Source of the DNA: Gammaproteobacteria bacterium
GTDB taxonomy: Bacteria > Pseudomonadota > Gammaproteobacteria > PS1 > Pseudothioglobaceae
DNA: 41,613 bases
Reading direction: 5' to 3'
Assembly (NCBI GenBank): GCA_029243595.1
Contig: JAQWRQ010000017.1
Span: 1-41,613 of the forward strand
Of this stretch, positions 34,458 through 41,613 are shown piece after piece. The notes under the pieces were generated by a model, which had not been told where the DNA came from, did no database searches, and was given only the letters and a program-made list of their open reading frames with translations. Position 1 is the stretch's first letter. Every line of letters starts with the position of its first letter. A program made the position numbers and the translations under genes.

Positions 34458-36551
34458 ATGGAAATGAACATCGTTAAAAAAAGCTTTGCCATGGGCAAAC
34501 ACACAATCACATTAGAAACTGGACGTATTGCTAGACAAGCACACGGTGCAGTACTAGCAAGCATGGACGACACACAAGTGTTGGTGACTGTGGTTGCCTC
34601 TAAAGAAACACAGCCTGGTCAAGATTTCTTTCCACTATCCGTAGATTACGTAGAAAAAACATACGCTGCTGGTAAGATCCCTGGTGGATTTTTAAAACGT
34701 GAAGCGAGAGCAACTGAGAAGGAAACGCTAACTTGTCGTTTGATTGATCGCCCTATTCGTCCATTATTCCCAGCTGGTTTTGTCAACGAAGTACAGGTTA
34801 TCATAACTGTAATTTCAGCCAATTCTGAAGTTGATCCAGATATGATTGCAATGCTAGGTGTATCTGCAGCACTTTCAATCTCTGGTGTTCCATTTAACGG
34901 CCCAATTGGTGGTGCTAGAGTAGGCTATACAGATGGGCAGTACACACTTAATCCAACGTATTCAGAGCTTAAAAAATCAGATTTAGACATGGTGGTTGCC
35001 GGCACAGATGAGGCAGTATTAATGGTTGAATCAGAAGCATCTGAATTATCCGAAGATGTCATGCTAGGCGCGGTAATGTATGCACATGAGCAATTCCAGG
35101 TGGCAATTACAAATATTGCCGAGTTTGCCGCACAAGTCGGTACTGAACAGTGGGATTGGGAAGCGCCAGCAACAAACGAAACTTTACTAGGTGACATTCA
35201 GTCACAATTTGGCGCACAAATTAACGATGCTTACCAGATCAAAGAAAAAATGGATCGCTACGCCAAAGTAGGTGAAATTAAAGTCGCAGCTGTAGAAGCT
35301 TTAGCCAGTAACGACGAAGGTGGAAATTCAGCCGATGAAGTTTCTAAATATTTTAAAAAGGTTGAAAAATCAACAGTTCGTGAACGTATCTTAAACAACG
35401 AGCCACGTATTGATGGCCGCGACAATGAAACCGTGCGCGATCTTAAAATTGAAACAGGTGTATTAGCTAATACACATGGCTCTGCCTTGTTTACACGTGG
35501 TGAAACTCAGGCCATGGTAGTTACAACAATTGGTTCAAAACGTGAGGCGCAACTGATTGAAAAACTAGAGGCTTCTGAGCGTGAAAACGACTACTTCTTA
35601 CTACACTACAACTTCCCTCCATACTCTGTTGGTGAAACAGGTCGTATGGGTGGTGCAGGTCGTCGTGAGATTGGCCATGGTCGTTTAGCACGTCGTGGTA
35701 TTGCTGCTTGTTTGCCAACAATTTCAGAGTTTCCATACACGATACGTGTGGTTTCTGAAATTACAGAATCTAACGGCTCTAGCTCAATGGCAAGTGTGTG
35801 TGGCTCATCATTATCACTAATGGATGCAGGTGTGCCAATCAAGGCGCCAATTGCCGGCATCGCAATGGGCTTAGTTAAAGAAGGTGATAGATTCACCGTG
35901 TTAACAGACATCTTAGGTGATGAAGACCACTTAGGTGATATGGACTTCAAAGTCGCAGGTACTTCACGTGGTGTTAATGCTTTGCAAATGGATATTAAAA
36001 TCCAGGGTATTACTAAAGAGATTATGCATATTGCATTAAAGCAAGCAAAAGATGCAAGACTTAATATCTTAGGTCAAATGAACCAAGTTATTTGTGAGCC
36101 TAATACATCAGGTTCTAACGCACCAAAAACAGCCGTTATTAAAATCAATACAGACAAGATTAGAGATCTTATCGGCAAAGGTGGAGAAACTATCAAAGGC
36201 ATAATTTCAGCCTCGGGTGCTAATGTCGATGTCAACGATGCGGGTGACGTTAATATTTTTGCCGGCAATCAAGAGGCTTTTGATAAGGCTGTACAAATGG
36301 TTAAGGAGATTACTGCTTCACCTGAAGTAGATAAAGTCTACGCAGGCACAGTGATGAAAATTGTTAAATTTGGTGCATTTGTAAACATCATGCCTAACCA
36401 AGATGGCTTACTACATATTTCTGAAATCGCTCATGAGCGTGTTGAAAAAGTAGAAAATCACTTAAAAGAAGGTGATGAAATTGATGTTAAAGTAATCGGC
36501 TTAGACAGAGGTCGTATCAAGCTTTCTCGTAAAGTACTTTTGGATAAATAA
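34458..36551 (+). CDS. pnp: polyribonucleotide nucleotidyltransferase (PNPase)
   Basis: Trimeric 3'-5' phosphorolytic exoribonuclease that degrades mRNA, including poly(A) tails of the kind PcnB would make. The 697 residues contain two RNase PH-like domains (first ~10-210, second ~310-530 with the [23 protein letters not shown] catalytic region, cited here by its core GETGRMGG), a KH domain with [10 protein letters not shown] near 571-580, and an S1 domain ([17 protein letters not shown]) to the end. The ATG at 34458 has an ideal GGAGG site 7 bases upstream. The stop codon is embedded in the first of two tandem terminator hairpins. Confidence 0.97.
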   Translation: MEMNIVKKSFAMGKHTITLETGRIARQAHGAVLASMDDTQVLVTVVASKETQPGQDFFPLSVDYVEKTYAAGKIPGGFLKREARATEKETLTCRLIDRPIRPLFPAGFVNEVQVIITVISANSEVDPDMIAMLGVSAALSISGVPFNGPIGGARVGYTDGQYTLNPTYSELKKSDLDMVVAGTDEAVLMVESEASELSEDVMLGAVMYAHEQFQVAITNIAEFAAQVGTEQWDWEAPATNETLLGDIQSQFGAQINDAYQIKEKMDRYAKVGEIKVAAVEALASNDEGGNSADEVSKYFKKVEKSTVRERILNNEPRIDGRDNETVRDLKIETGVLANTHGSALFTRGETQAMVVTTIGSKREAQLIEKLEASERENDYFLLHYNFPPYSVGETGRMGGAGRREIGHGRLARRGIAACLPTISEFPYTIRVVSEITESNGSSSMASVCGSSLSLMDAGVPIKAPIAGIAMGLVKEGDRFTVLTDILGDEDHLGDMDFKVAGTSRGVNALQMDIKIQGITKEIMHIALKQAKDARLNILGQMNQVICEPNTSGSNAPKTAVIKINTDKIRDLIGKGGETIKGIISASGANVDVNDAGDVNIFAGNQEAFDKAVQMVKEITASPEVDKVYAGTVMKIVKFGAFVNIMPNQDGLLHISEIAHERVEKVENHLKEGDEIDVKVIGLDRGRIKLSRKVLLDK

Positions 36552-36570
36552 TCAGCTGATTATTTTTCTA
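36547..36570 (+). terminator. first terminator-like hairpin at the pnp stop codon
   Basis: AATAATCAGCTGATTATT (36547-36564) is a perfect 18-base palindrome that includes the pnp stop codon and is followed by TTTC. It could form a 7-pair AT-rich stem with an AGCT loop. The stem is weak, so alone it would terminate poorly. Confidence 0.45.
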
Positions 36571-36573
36571 ATT

Positions 36574-36600
36574 AAAGCCACCTGAACGGTGGCTTTTTTT
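36574..36600 (+). terminator. Rho-independent terminator of pnp
   Basis: AAAGCCACC (36574-36582) and GGTGGCTTT (36588-36596) form a perfect nine-pair stem around a five-base loop. The run of Ts at 36594-36600 completes a textbook intrinsic terminator 22 bases after the pnp stop. It is the clearest terminator in the window. Confidence 0.93.
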
Positions 36601-36613
36601 ATAATTATCTAAT

Positions 36614-37492
36614 ATGCCAATCTACTTAGTTTTTTTATCCGTTGTCGCCATTTGGTCAACCACGCCACTTGCAATCCAGTGGTCAACCTTGGGCTCAGAT
36701 TTTAATTTTGCTGTTGCCTCTAGAATGCTTATCGGCTTAGCTATTTGCTTGTTATTATTGCTGATTAAACAACAAAAATTAAACACCAGCAAGATTGCCA
36801 TTAGTAACTATATCTACGCAGGACTTGGTGTGTTTGTCACCATGAGTTTAGTTTATTATTCTTCTCAGAGTATTCCTTCTGGCATTATCTCGGTAGTATT
36901 TGGTCTTACGCCAATTATTACCGGCGTATTTGCTTTATTATTACTTAAAGAACCTTTCTTTAAATTTCATAAAATATCGGGGCTGTTGTTAGGTCTGACT
37001 GGTCTTGTTACTATTTTTGGTCATACGCTAAACGTCGCTACTGAAATGATATCCGGACTATTGGCGGTGACTTTTGCTATGGCATTTCAGTCTTTTATCT
37101 CGGTCAAGCTTAAGCAAATCAATGCACATATTTCAGCATTAGAAACCACCGCGGGCGCATTGATTATTAGTGTACCGCTGTTTATTATTAGCTGGCTACT
37201 AACTGAAGGCGCTGTTCCAACGATCACACTTAAGGCCGCCCTATCAATTGGTTATTTAGCAGTCTTCGGGTCAGTGATTGGCTTTATGTCGTATTATTAT
37301 TTAATTCGACACGCGAGTGTACGTGTTGTGGGTATCGTACCACTGATTACACCGGTATTTGCCTTATTGCTTGGTGCAAGCCTTAATTATGAAACTTTAA
37401 CAGCCACTCAGCTAAGCGGTATCATCTTGGTATTAATTGGCCTAGGGTATTACGAATACGGCGGACGCAACTTGGAAAGAAAGAATGGATAA
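36614..37492 (+). CDS. DMT-superfamily transporter (EamA family permease)
   Basis: A 292-residue inner-membrane protein with about ten hydrophobic helices in two EamA repeats (residues ~1-135 and ~145-285). The EamA-like PIITGVFALLLLKEPF and its second-repeat counterpart PLITPVFALLLGASLN mark the repeats. Family members export amino acids, nucleotides or other metabolites; the substrate cannot be told from sequence. The ATG at 36614 lies 14 bases after the pnp terminator, so its own promoter must overlap the terminator region. It overlaps slyX by 8 bases. Confidence 0.88.
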   Translation: MPIYLVFLSVVAIWSTTPLAIQWSTLGSDFNFAVASRMLIGLAICLLLLLIKQQKLNTSKIAISNYIYAGLGVFVTMSLVYYSSQSIPSGIISVVFGLTPIITGVFALLLLKEPFFKFHKISGLLLGLTGLVTIFGHTLNVATEMISGLLAVTFAMAFQSFISVKLKQINAHISALETTAGALIISVPLFIISWLLTEGAVPTITLKAALSIGYLAVFGSVIGFMSYYYLIRHASVRVVGIVPLITPVFALLLGASLNYETLTATQLSGIILVLIGLGYYEYGGRNLERKNG

Positions 37493-37691
37493 AAAACTAA
37501 TCGAACTTGAGGAAAAATTTGCCTTTCTTGATCATACAATCGAGGAACTTAATAATGTTGTTTTTCGTCAAATGCAAAAAATCGACGAACTAGAAGAAAT
37601 GATTAAGCATTTATCAACGCAAATCGAACAACTTAAGGATAACCCTGAGGATAGCGCGAAAGTCGCTAATGAACGACCACCGCATTATTAA
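37485..37691 (+). CDS. slyX: SlyX family protein
   Basis: A 68-residue coiled-coil protein with the SlyX pattern: IELEEKFAFLDHTIEELNNV, then heptad-like repeats and the characteristic C-terminal PPHY. The function of SlyX is not well defined. It starts inside the end of the transporter gene (8-base overlap) and is cotranscribed with it. Only 6 bases separate its stop from the stop of the convergent hopJ gene. Confidence 0.9.
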   Translation: MDKKLIELEEKFAFLDHTIEELNNVVFRQMQKIDELEEMIKHLSTQIEQLKDNPEDSAKVANERPPHY

Positions 37692-37697
37692 TATCGA

Positions 37698-38036
37698 TTA
37701 CTTACGACTTAATACTGGAGAATCAAACTTTAAGCCATCCCAACCATAAGTAATAAAATTACGAATATTAACATGGGAATCACTATCAGGGGTGTTTAGC
37801 ACGTCTTGGTAATATTGACCAAAACAATGCAGTGTTTCAAGCTGGGTTAGTTGATGAATAGCAGCAAAGCAAAATAATTTAGCACTACCTTGGTTTTCAT
37901 CAGCAGCATTAGCAACCTCGCCATTGCCAAAAGCGGCTGGCGTATAGTCGTAGTCATCTTCAATCAATTCAATCAAATCTTCGAATTTCATTCTTGCGCC
38001 TGATCTTAGATCTTCTAAATATTCCTCTTGTGTCAT
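37698..38036 (-). CDS. HopJ-family protein
   Basis: A 112-residue soluble protein matching the HopJ family: FEDLIELIEDDYDYTPAAFGNG, the central ENQGSAKLFCFAAIH, CFGQYYQDVL and NIRNFITYGWDGLKF. The family was named after a Pseudomonas type III effector, but close relatives occur widely in bacteria without such systems, and no secretion signal or type III gene is seen here. The function is therefore unknown. It follows aceE by 24 bases and may be cotranscribed. A GGGGGAAGG purine run sits directly before the ATG; an internal Met at residue 16 is a possible alternative start. Confidence 0.85.
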   Translation of the reverse strand: MTQEEYLEDLRSGARMKFEDLIELIEDDYDYTPAAFGNGEVANAADENQGSAKLFCFAAIHQLTQLETLHCFGQYYQDVLNTPDSDSHVNIRNFITYGWDGLKFDSPVLSRK

Positions 38037-38060
38037 CCTTCCCCCTGTTTAAAAATTGCT

Positions 38061-40709
38061 TTATACCGTCATCGGATTCGGTTTGTCTGTATTTATACCG
38101 TATTTTTCAATCGCTTGTGCAACAACTGACCCATCCATCTCACCTTCATCAACTAAAGCTTTAAGCGCTGCTACGGTTACATAGTTAGCATCCACTTCAA
38201 AGAAGTCTCTAAGCGCCTCACGAGAATCAGATCGACCAAAACCATCAGTGCCTAATACTTCATAACGGCCTGGAACATACTTACGCACTTGTTCAGCATA
38301 GTTGCGCATGTAATCTGTAGTAGCGATTACCGGACCTTTTGCATCAGCCAAGCACTGTGTAATATATGGTACTTGTGGCTTATCCGTACTAAAGCGATTA
38401 ACACGATCAACCGCCTGCGCTTCACGCGTAAGTTCGTTAAAACTGGTCACCGACCAGATGCTAGATTTCACACCCCAATCATCGCTCAACATCTCAGCTG
38501 CTTTTTCAACCTCTCTAAGAATCGTGCCACAACCTAGCAACTGCACTTGCTTGTCACCTTTACCGACTTCTTTAAGAGGGTAAATACCTTTGATAATTCC
38601 ATCTTCTGTGCCTGCTGGCATCTCTGGATGAGTATAAAGCTCATTCATGGTTGTTATGTAGTAGAAAATATTTTCATGATTTTCATACATTCTATAAAGA
38701 CCACTGCGAATAATCACTGCAAGCTCATAGGCGTAAGTTGGATCATAAGAAATACAGTTTGGAATAGTGTTAGCCACTAAGTGTGAATCACCATCCTGAT
38801 GCTGCAAACCTTCACCGTTCAATGTTGTACGACCTGCCGTGCCACCGATTAAAAAGCCTTTGGCTTGCATATCACCAGCCGCCCATGCCAAGTCACCCAC
38901 ACGCTGGAAACCAAACTTAGAATAATAAATGTAGAACGGAATCATGGTGGTATTGTGCGTTGCATAGGCTGTTGCTGCAGCGATCCAATCAGAAATTGCA
39001 CCTGCTTCATTAATGCCTTCTTGCAATACTTGGCCTTTAATATCCTCTTTGTACCACATAACCTTGTCAGAATCTTCCGGCTGGTAAAGCTGACCAGAGG
39101 CCGAGTAAATACCTAACTGTCTAAACAAGCCTTCCATACCAAAGGTACGTGCCTCATCAGGGATAATTGGCACAACCTTAGGGCCAAGTTGCTTATCACG
39201 TACCAATAAAGTCATCACTCGGTTAAGCGCCATAGTGGTTGACATTTCACGCTCACCACTAGATTCTAATAGAGCCTTAAATACATCTAACTCTGGTGCT
39301 TTTAAATCTTCCAATTCAAATGAACGCACAGGAACTGAGCCACCTAGCGCTTTGCGCTGGGCGTTCATGTAGGTCATTTCTTCACTATCGGGGGCCGGCT
39401 TGTAAAAATTAAGCTCTTTAACGTCAGTCTCTGTTACTGGCACATCAAAGCGTTTAGCAAAAATATCAACCTGCTCTAAACCTAATTTCTTTTGTGAGTG
39501 CGTGGTATTTTGACCTTCTCCTGCTTCACCCATGCCATAACCTTTAACAGTTTTAGCTAGAATAACCGTTGGCTTGTCGCTACATTCTTTAGCAGCATGA
39601 TAAGCTTGAAATACTTTATAAGGGTCATGACCACCACGATTTAGATGATAAATCTCATCATCGCTCATATGCTCAACCATCGCCAATAATTCAGGATATT
39701 TGCCAAAGAAATGCTTACGTACATAAGCACCGTCTTTAGCTTTATAAGCCTGATACTCACCATCCACTACTTCTTCCATGCGCTTTCTAAGTAGGCCGTC
39801 AGTGTCTTTAGCAAGTAACTCATCCCACTTACCACCCCAAATTACCTTGATTACATTCCAGCCTGCACCACGGAACATGCCTTCAAGCTCTTGAATAATC
39901 TTACCGTTACCGCGTACTGGGCCATCTAAACGCTGCAAGTTACAGTTAATTACAAATACTAAATTGTCTAATTTCTCACGGCCCGCCATCGAAATAGCGC
40001 CGAGTGATTCCGGCTCATCGGTTTCACCATCGCCTAAATAAGCCCAAACCGTACGTTTGTCAGTTTGCTGAATTTCACGATGATGAAGATACTTCATAAA
40101 ACGCGCTTGATAAATCGCCATGATCGGCCCTAGGCCCATCGATACCGTTGGGAACTGCCAAAAATCTGGCATCAGCCACGGGTGTGGGTACGAGCTCAAA
40201 CCATCTTTACCCGCCTCTTGACGGAACAACAACATTTGCTCTTCAGTAATACGCCCTTCTAAATAAGCTCTAGAATAAATTCCTGGAGAAATATGCCCCT
40301 GGAAGAAGATTAAATCAGCACCTTGATCAGCGTCAGGGCCACGGTAAAAATGGTTAAAAGCAACCTCGTATAAAGTCGCCGATGAAGCAAACGAGGCAAT
40401 ATGCCCACCTAACTCATAAGGCAACTGGTTAGCCTTAACCACCATCACCATTGCATTCCAACGAACAATCGCTGAAATCTTCTCTTCGATCTCAGCGTTA
40501 ATCGGTGTTTCAATCTCTTTGTCTAAGGCGATACTATTTAAATACGATGTATTAACACCCGTTGGTAAATCCATACCCTCATGATGCGCCATATCCATGA
40601 GCTGATTTAATAGGAATTTTGCACGGTCATCGCCTTCGACTTTAGCGACAGATTTAAAGGCTTCTAGCCATTCTTGGGTTTCTAATGGATCGATATCTTG
40701 ATTTGGCAT
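38061..40709 (-). CDS. aceE: pyruvate dehydrogenase E1 component, homodimeric type (AceE)
   Basis: ThDP-dependent E1 subunit that decarboxylates pyruvate and acetylates the lipoyl groups of E2. The 882 residues match the alpha2-type E. coli AceE. The ThDP/Mg motif is GDGETDEPES (226-235) with N255 and N257 (INCNLQRLDGP), and an active-site-loop histidine is visible in TTHSQKK. The C-terminal transketolase-like domain is complete. aceF and lpd, normally downstream, are not here; hopJ follows instead. A GATAAT box (minus strand, 40747-40742) offers a possible own promoter in the 62-base gap after rseC. Confidence 0.96.
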   Translation of the reverse strand: MPNQDIDPLETQEWLEAFKSVAKVEGDDRAKFLLNQLMDMAHHEGMDLPTGVNTSYLNSIALDKEIETPINAEIEEKISAIVRWNAMVMVVKANQLPYELGGHIASFASSATLYEVAFNHFYRGPDADQGADLIFFQGHISPGIYSRAYLEGRITEEQMLLFRQEAGKDGLSSYPHPWLMPDFWQFPTVSMGLGPIMAIYQARFMKYLHHREIQQTDKRTVWAYLGDGETDEPESLGAISMAGREKLDNLVFVINCNLQRLDGPVRGNGKIIQELEGMFRGAGWNVIKVIWGGKWDELLAKDTDGLLRKRMEEVVDGEYQAYKAKDGAYVRKHFFGKYPELLAMVEHMSDDEIYHLNRGGHDPYKVFQAYHAAKECSDKPTVILAKTVKGYGMGEAGEGQNTTHSQKKLGLEQVDIFAKRFDVPVTETDVKELNFYKPAPDSEEMTYMNAQRKALGGSVPVRSFELEDLKAPELDVFKALLESSGEREMSTTMALNRVMTLLVRDKQLGPKVVPIIPDEARTFGMEGLFRQLGIYSASGQLYQPEDSDKVMWYKEDIKGQVLQEGINEAGAISDWIAAATAYATHNTTMIPFYIYYSKFGFQRVGDLAWAAGDMQAKGFLIGGTAGRTTLNGEGLQHQDGDSHLVANTIPNCISYDPTYAYELAVIIRSGLYRMYENHENIFYYITTMNELYTHPEMPAGTEDGIIKGIYPLKEVGKGDKQVQLLGCGTILREVEKAAEMLSDDWGVKSSIWSVTSFNELTREAQAVDRVNRFSTDKPQVPYITQCLADAKGPVIATTDYMRNYAEQVRKYVPGRYEVLGTDGFGRSDSREALRDFFEVDANYVTVAALKALVDEGEMDGSVVAQAIEKYGINTDKPNPMTV

Positions 40710-40771
40710 AATAAACGAAATTTGTTTATAAAAATAGATCGATTATCCCAAATTTACAGCGCTTTGAAAGC

Positions 40772-41149
40772 CTACTTTACAAAATATTTTGTCAATAAAA
40801 GTGCACTGATAAATCCTGTTATTCCAAGGCTGATTTGCCACAATTCATTTTCAGAATCTAAGCCTAATCCAATATAGCTGCCAATAAATAGCGCCAAGAT
40901 TGGAAAAATATAAAGCATAAAAGCACGTGAGAATAATTCAGCCGATGAAATCTCTAAAGTTACAAAATCACCAACAGCTACACCACTTTGAATCGGTTTA
41001 TTAAACACCGAATAATGATCAAAATAATTAGCCAAAATACCCGTACCACAACCACCACTAGCCGAGCAACTATGACACCCACCTGAGCGATTTACTTTAA
41101 GCGTCATGGTTTCGTTTTCAAGTGCAATTACTTCAAATTGTTCTTTCAT
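40772..41149 (-). CDS. rseC: RseC/MucC family membrane protein
   Basis: A 125-residue inner-membrane protein. The N-terminal cysteine motif (C25, C28, C34 in GCHSCSASGGCGTGILA) is followed by VAVGDFVTLEIS and two closely spaced membrane helices (~75-95 and ~103-120). The family is linked to sigma-E control and to the SoxR-reducing Rsx/Rnf system, where it may carry redox cofactors. Neither rpoE/rseAB nor rnf genes are present here, so which role applies is open. It precedes aceE on the same strand and is divergent from the phosphomannomutase gene. Confidence 0.87.
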   Translation of the reverse strand: MKEQFEVIALENETMTLKVNRSGGCHSCSASGGCGTGILANYFDHYSVFNKPIQSGVAVGDFVTLEISSAELFSRAFMLYIFPILALFIGSYIGLGLDSENELWQISLGITGFISALLLTKYFVK

Positions 41150-41204
41150 TTAATGTACTCTTTATGATTAAAATAAACCATTTACTTAAATTCATTTTAT
41201 CACT

Positions 41205-41613
41205 ATGCCTATTTCACAATCTATTTTTAAAGCTTACGATATTCGCGGCATTGTTGAGCAAGATCTCACACCTGATGCAGTCAAGCTCATTGGTCTTGCG
41301 ATTGGCAGTGAGTCTGTTGCTAAAGGCGAACGTGGTATTGTTGTTGGGCGCGATGGTCGCTTAAGTGGTCTTAGCCTTATGGATTCACTAAAAGACGGTT
41401 TAAAAGCGAGTGGTTGTCATATTGTTGATATTGGTATGGTCCCCACCCCGCTAGTCTATTACGGCACGTACACCAAAGCTGCCACTTCAGGGGTAATGAT
41501 TACTGGTTCGCACAACCCACCTGAATACAATGGTTTTAAAATTATGATTGCTGGCGAAACACTTTCAGGTGATCGCATCCAAGAATTGTATCAACGCATT
41601 AAGAATAATGACT
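41205..41613 (+). CDS. phosphomannomutase/phosphoglucomutase, N-terminal part (partial)
   Basis: Only the first 136 codons are present; the frame runs off the window. The start MPISQSIFKAYDIRGIVEQD is the typical AlgC/ManB-type N-terminus. The catalytic phosphoserine is S102 in TGSHNPPEYNGFK, and VVGRDGRLS is the early family motif. Such enzymes interconvert hexose-6-phosphate and hexose-1-phosphate for sugar-nucleotide and LPS synthesis. The ATG at 41205 lies 55 bases from the divergent rseC start; another ATG at 41164 is out of frame. Sugar specificity (mannose, glucose or both) cannot be told from this portion. Confidence 0.9.
   Translation, partial: MPISQSIFKAYDIRGIVEQDLTPDAVKLIGLAIGSESVAKGERGIVVGRDGRLSGLSLMDSLKDGLKASGCHIVDIGMVPTPLVYYGTYTKAATSGVMITGSHNPPEYNGFKIMIAGETLSGDRIQELYQRIKNND

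Noticed and set aside
1..41613. Mobile elements, CRISPR arrays, tRNA or rRNA genes, toxin-antitoxin or phage-defence genes
   Set aside because: I looked on both strands for transposase/integrase motifs, regular repeats, tRNA-like cloverleafs and defence domains and found none that could be supported.

Overview
This is a gene-dense, low-GC (about 40%) bacterial chromosome segment with ordinary housekeeping content. Gene families and gene orders are gammaproteobacterial: lptD-surA-rlmB, yceD-rpmF-plsX-fabH, trxA-rho, ffs-dnaX-ybaB-recR, aceE, rof, slyX and roxA. Low GC, tight packing and few paralogues suggest a marine sulfur-oxidiser-like gammaproteobacterium of the SUP05/Thioglobus or related symbiont type. 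That placement is inference, because no sulfur or carbon-fixation gene lies in the window. I see no tRNA, rRNA, insertion sequence, prophage, integrase or CRISPR array. The only RNA gene found is the 4.5S signal recognition particle RNA.

Layout. 1-4778 (+): the lptD 3' end, surA and rlmB, then the lipid-synthesis cluster yceD, rpmF, plsX, fabH. 4775-9424 (-): lptF, queF, pcnB, a short-chain dehydrogenase, xseB and ispA, in transcription order. 9463-15648 (-): sel1-like/gltX, glnD, trxA, rho. 15728-21834 (+): a cell-wall cluster of an Mth938-like gene, rodA, mltB, a dacA-type carboxypeptidase, a D-amino-acid transaminase and a fused AmgK-MurU protein. 21868-24516 (+): ffs, dnaX, ybaB, recR. 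24513-26424: small genes (gloA, a methyltransferase, rof, a GIY-YIG protein, a small cytochrome c). 26498-32018 (+): valS, an SH3-domain envelope protein, guaB and a 2OG-Fe(II) oxygenase of higher GC. 32062-33084 (-): a YdjM-like membrane hydrolase. 33192-37691 (+): roxA, pnp with a structured leader and tandem terminators, a DMT transporter, slyX. 37698-41149 (-): rseC, aceE, hopJ in transcription order. 41205-end (+): the 5' part of a phosphomannomutase/phosphoglucomutase gene.

How the genes work together. The 15.7-21.8 kb cluster links wall elongation (RodA), cleavage (MltB), peptide trimming (DacA), D-amino-acid supply (Dat) and sugar salvage (AmgK-MurU). It therefore looks like one transcription unit for wall building and recycling. 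The other themes are envelope biogenesis (LptD, SurA, LptF), lipid and isoprenoid initiation (PlsX, FabH, IspA), and RNA metabolism (PcnB, Pnp, Rho, Rof).

No wholly new system is evident. The observations most worth following up are the single-chain AmgK-MurU fusion, an A9 tract in dnaX with stops in both alternative frames just after the gamma-equivalent domains, overlapping divergent promoters near 15.69 kb, a structured pnp leader without rpsO next door, and the higher-GC oxygenase gene. No gene-free stretch exceeds 300 bases. The largest is the roughly 180-base pnp leader.
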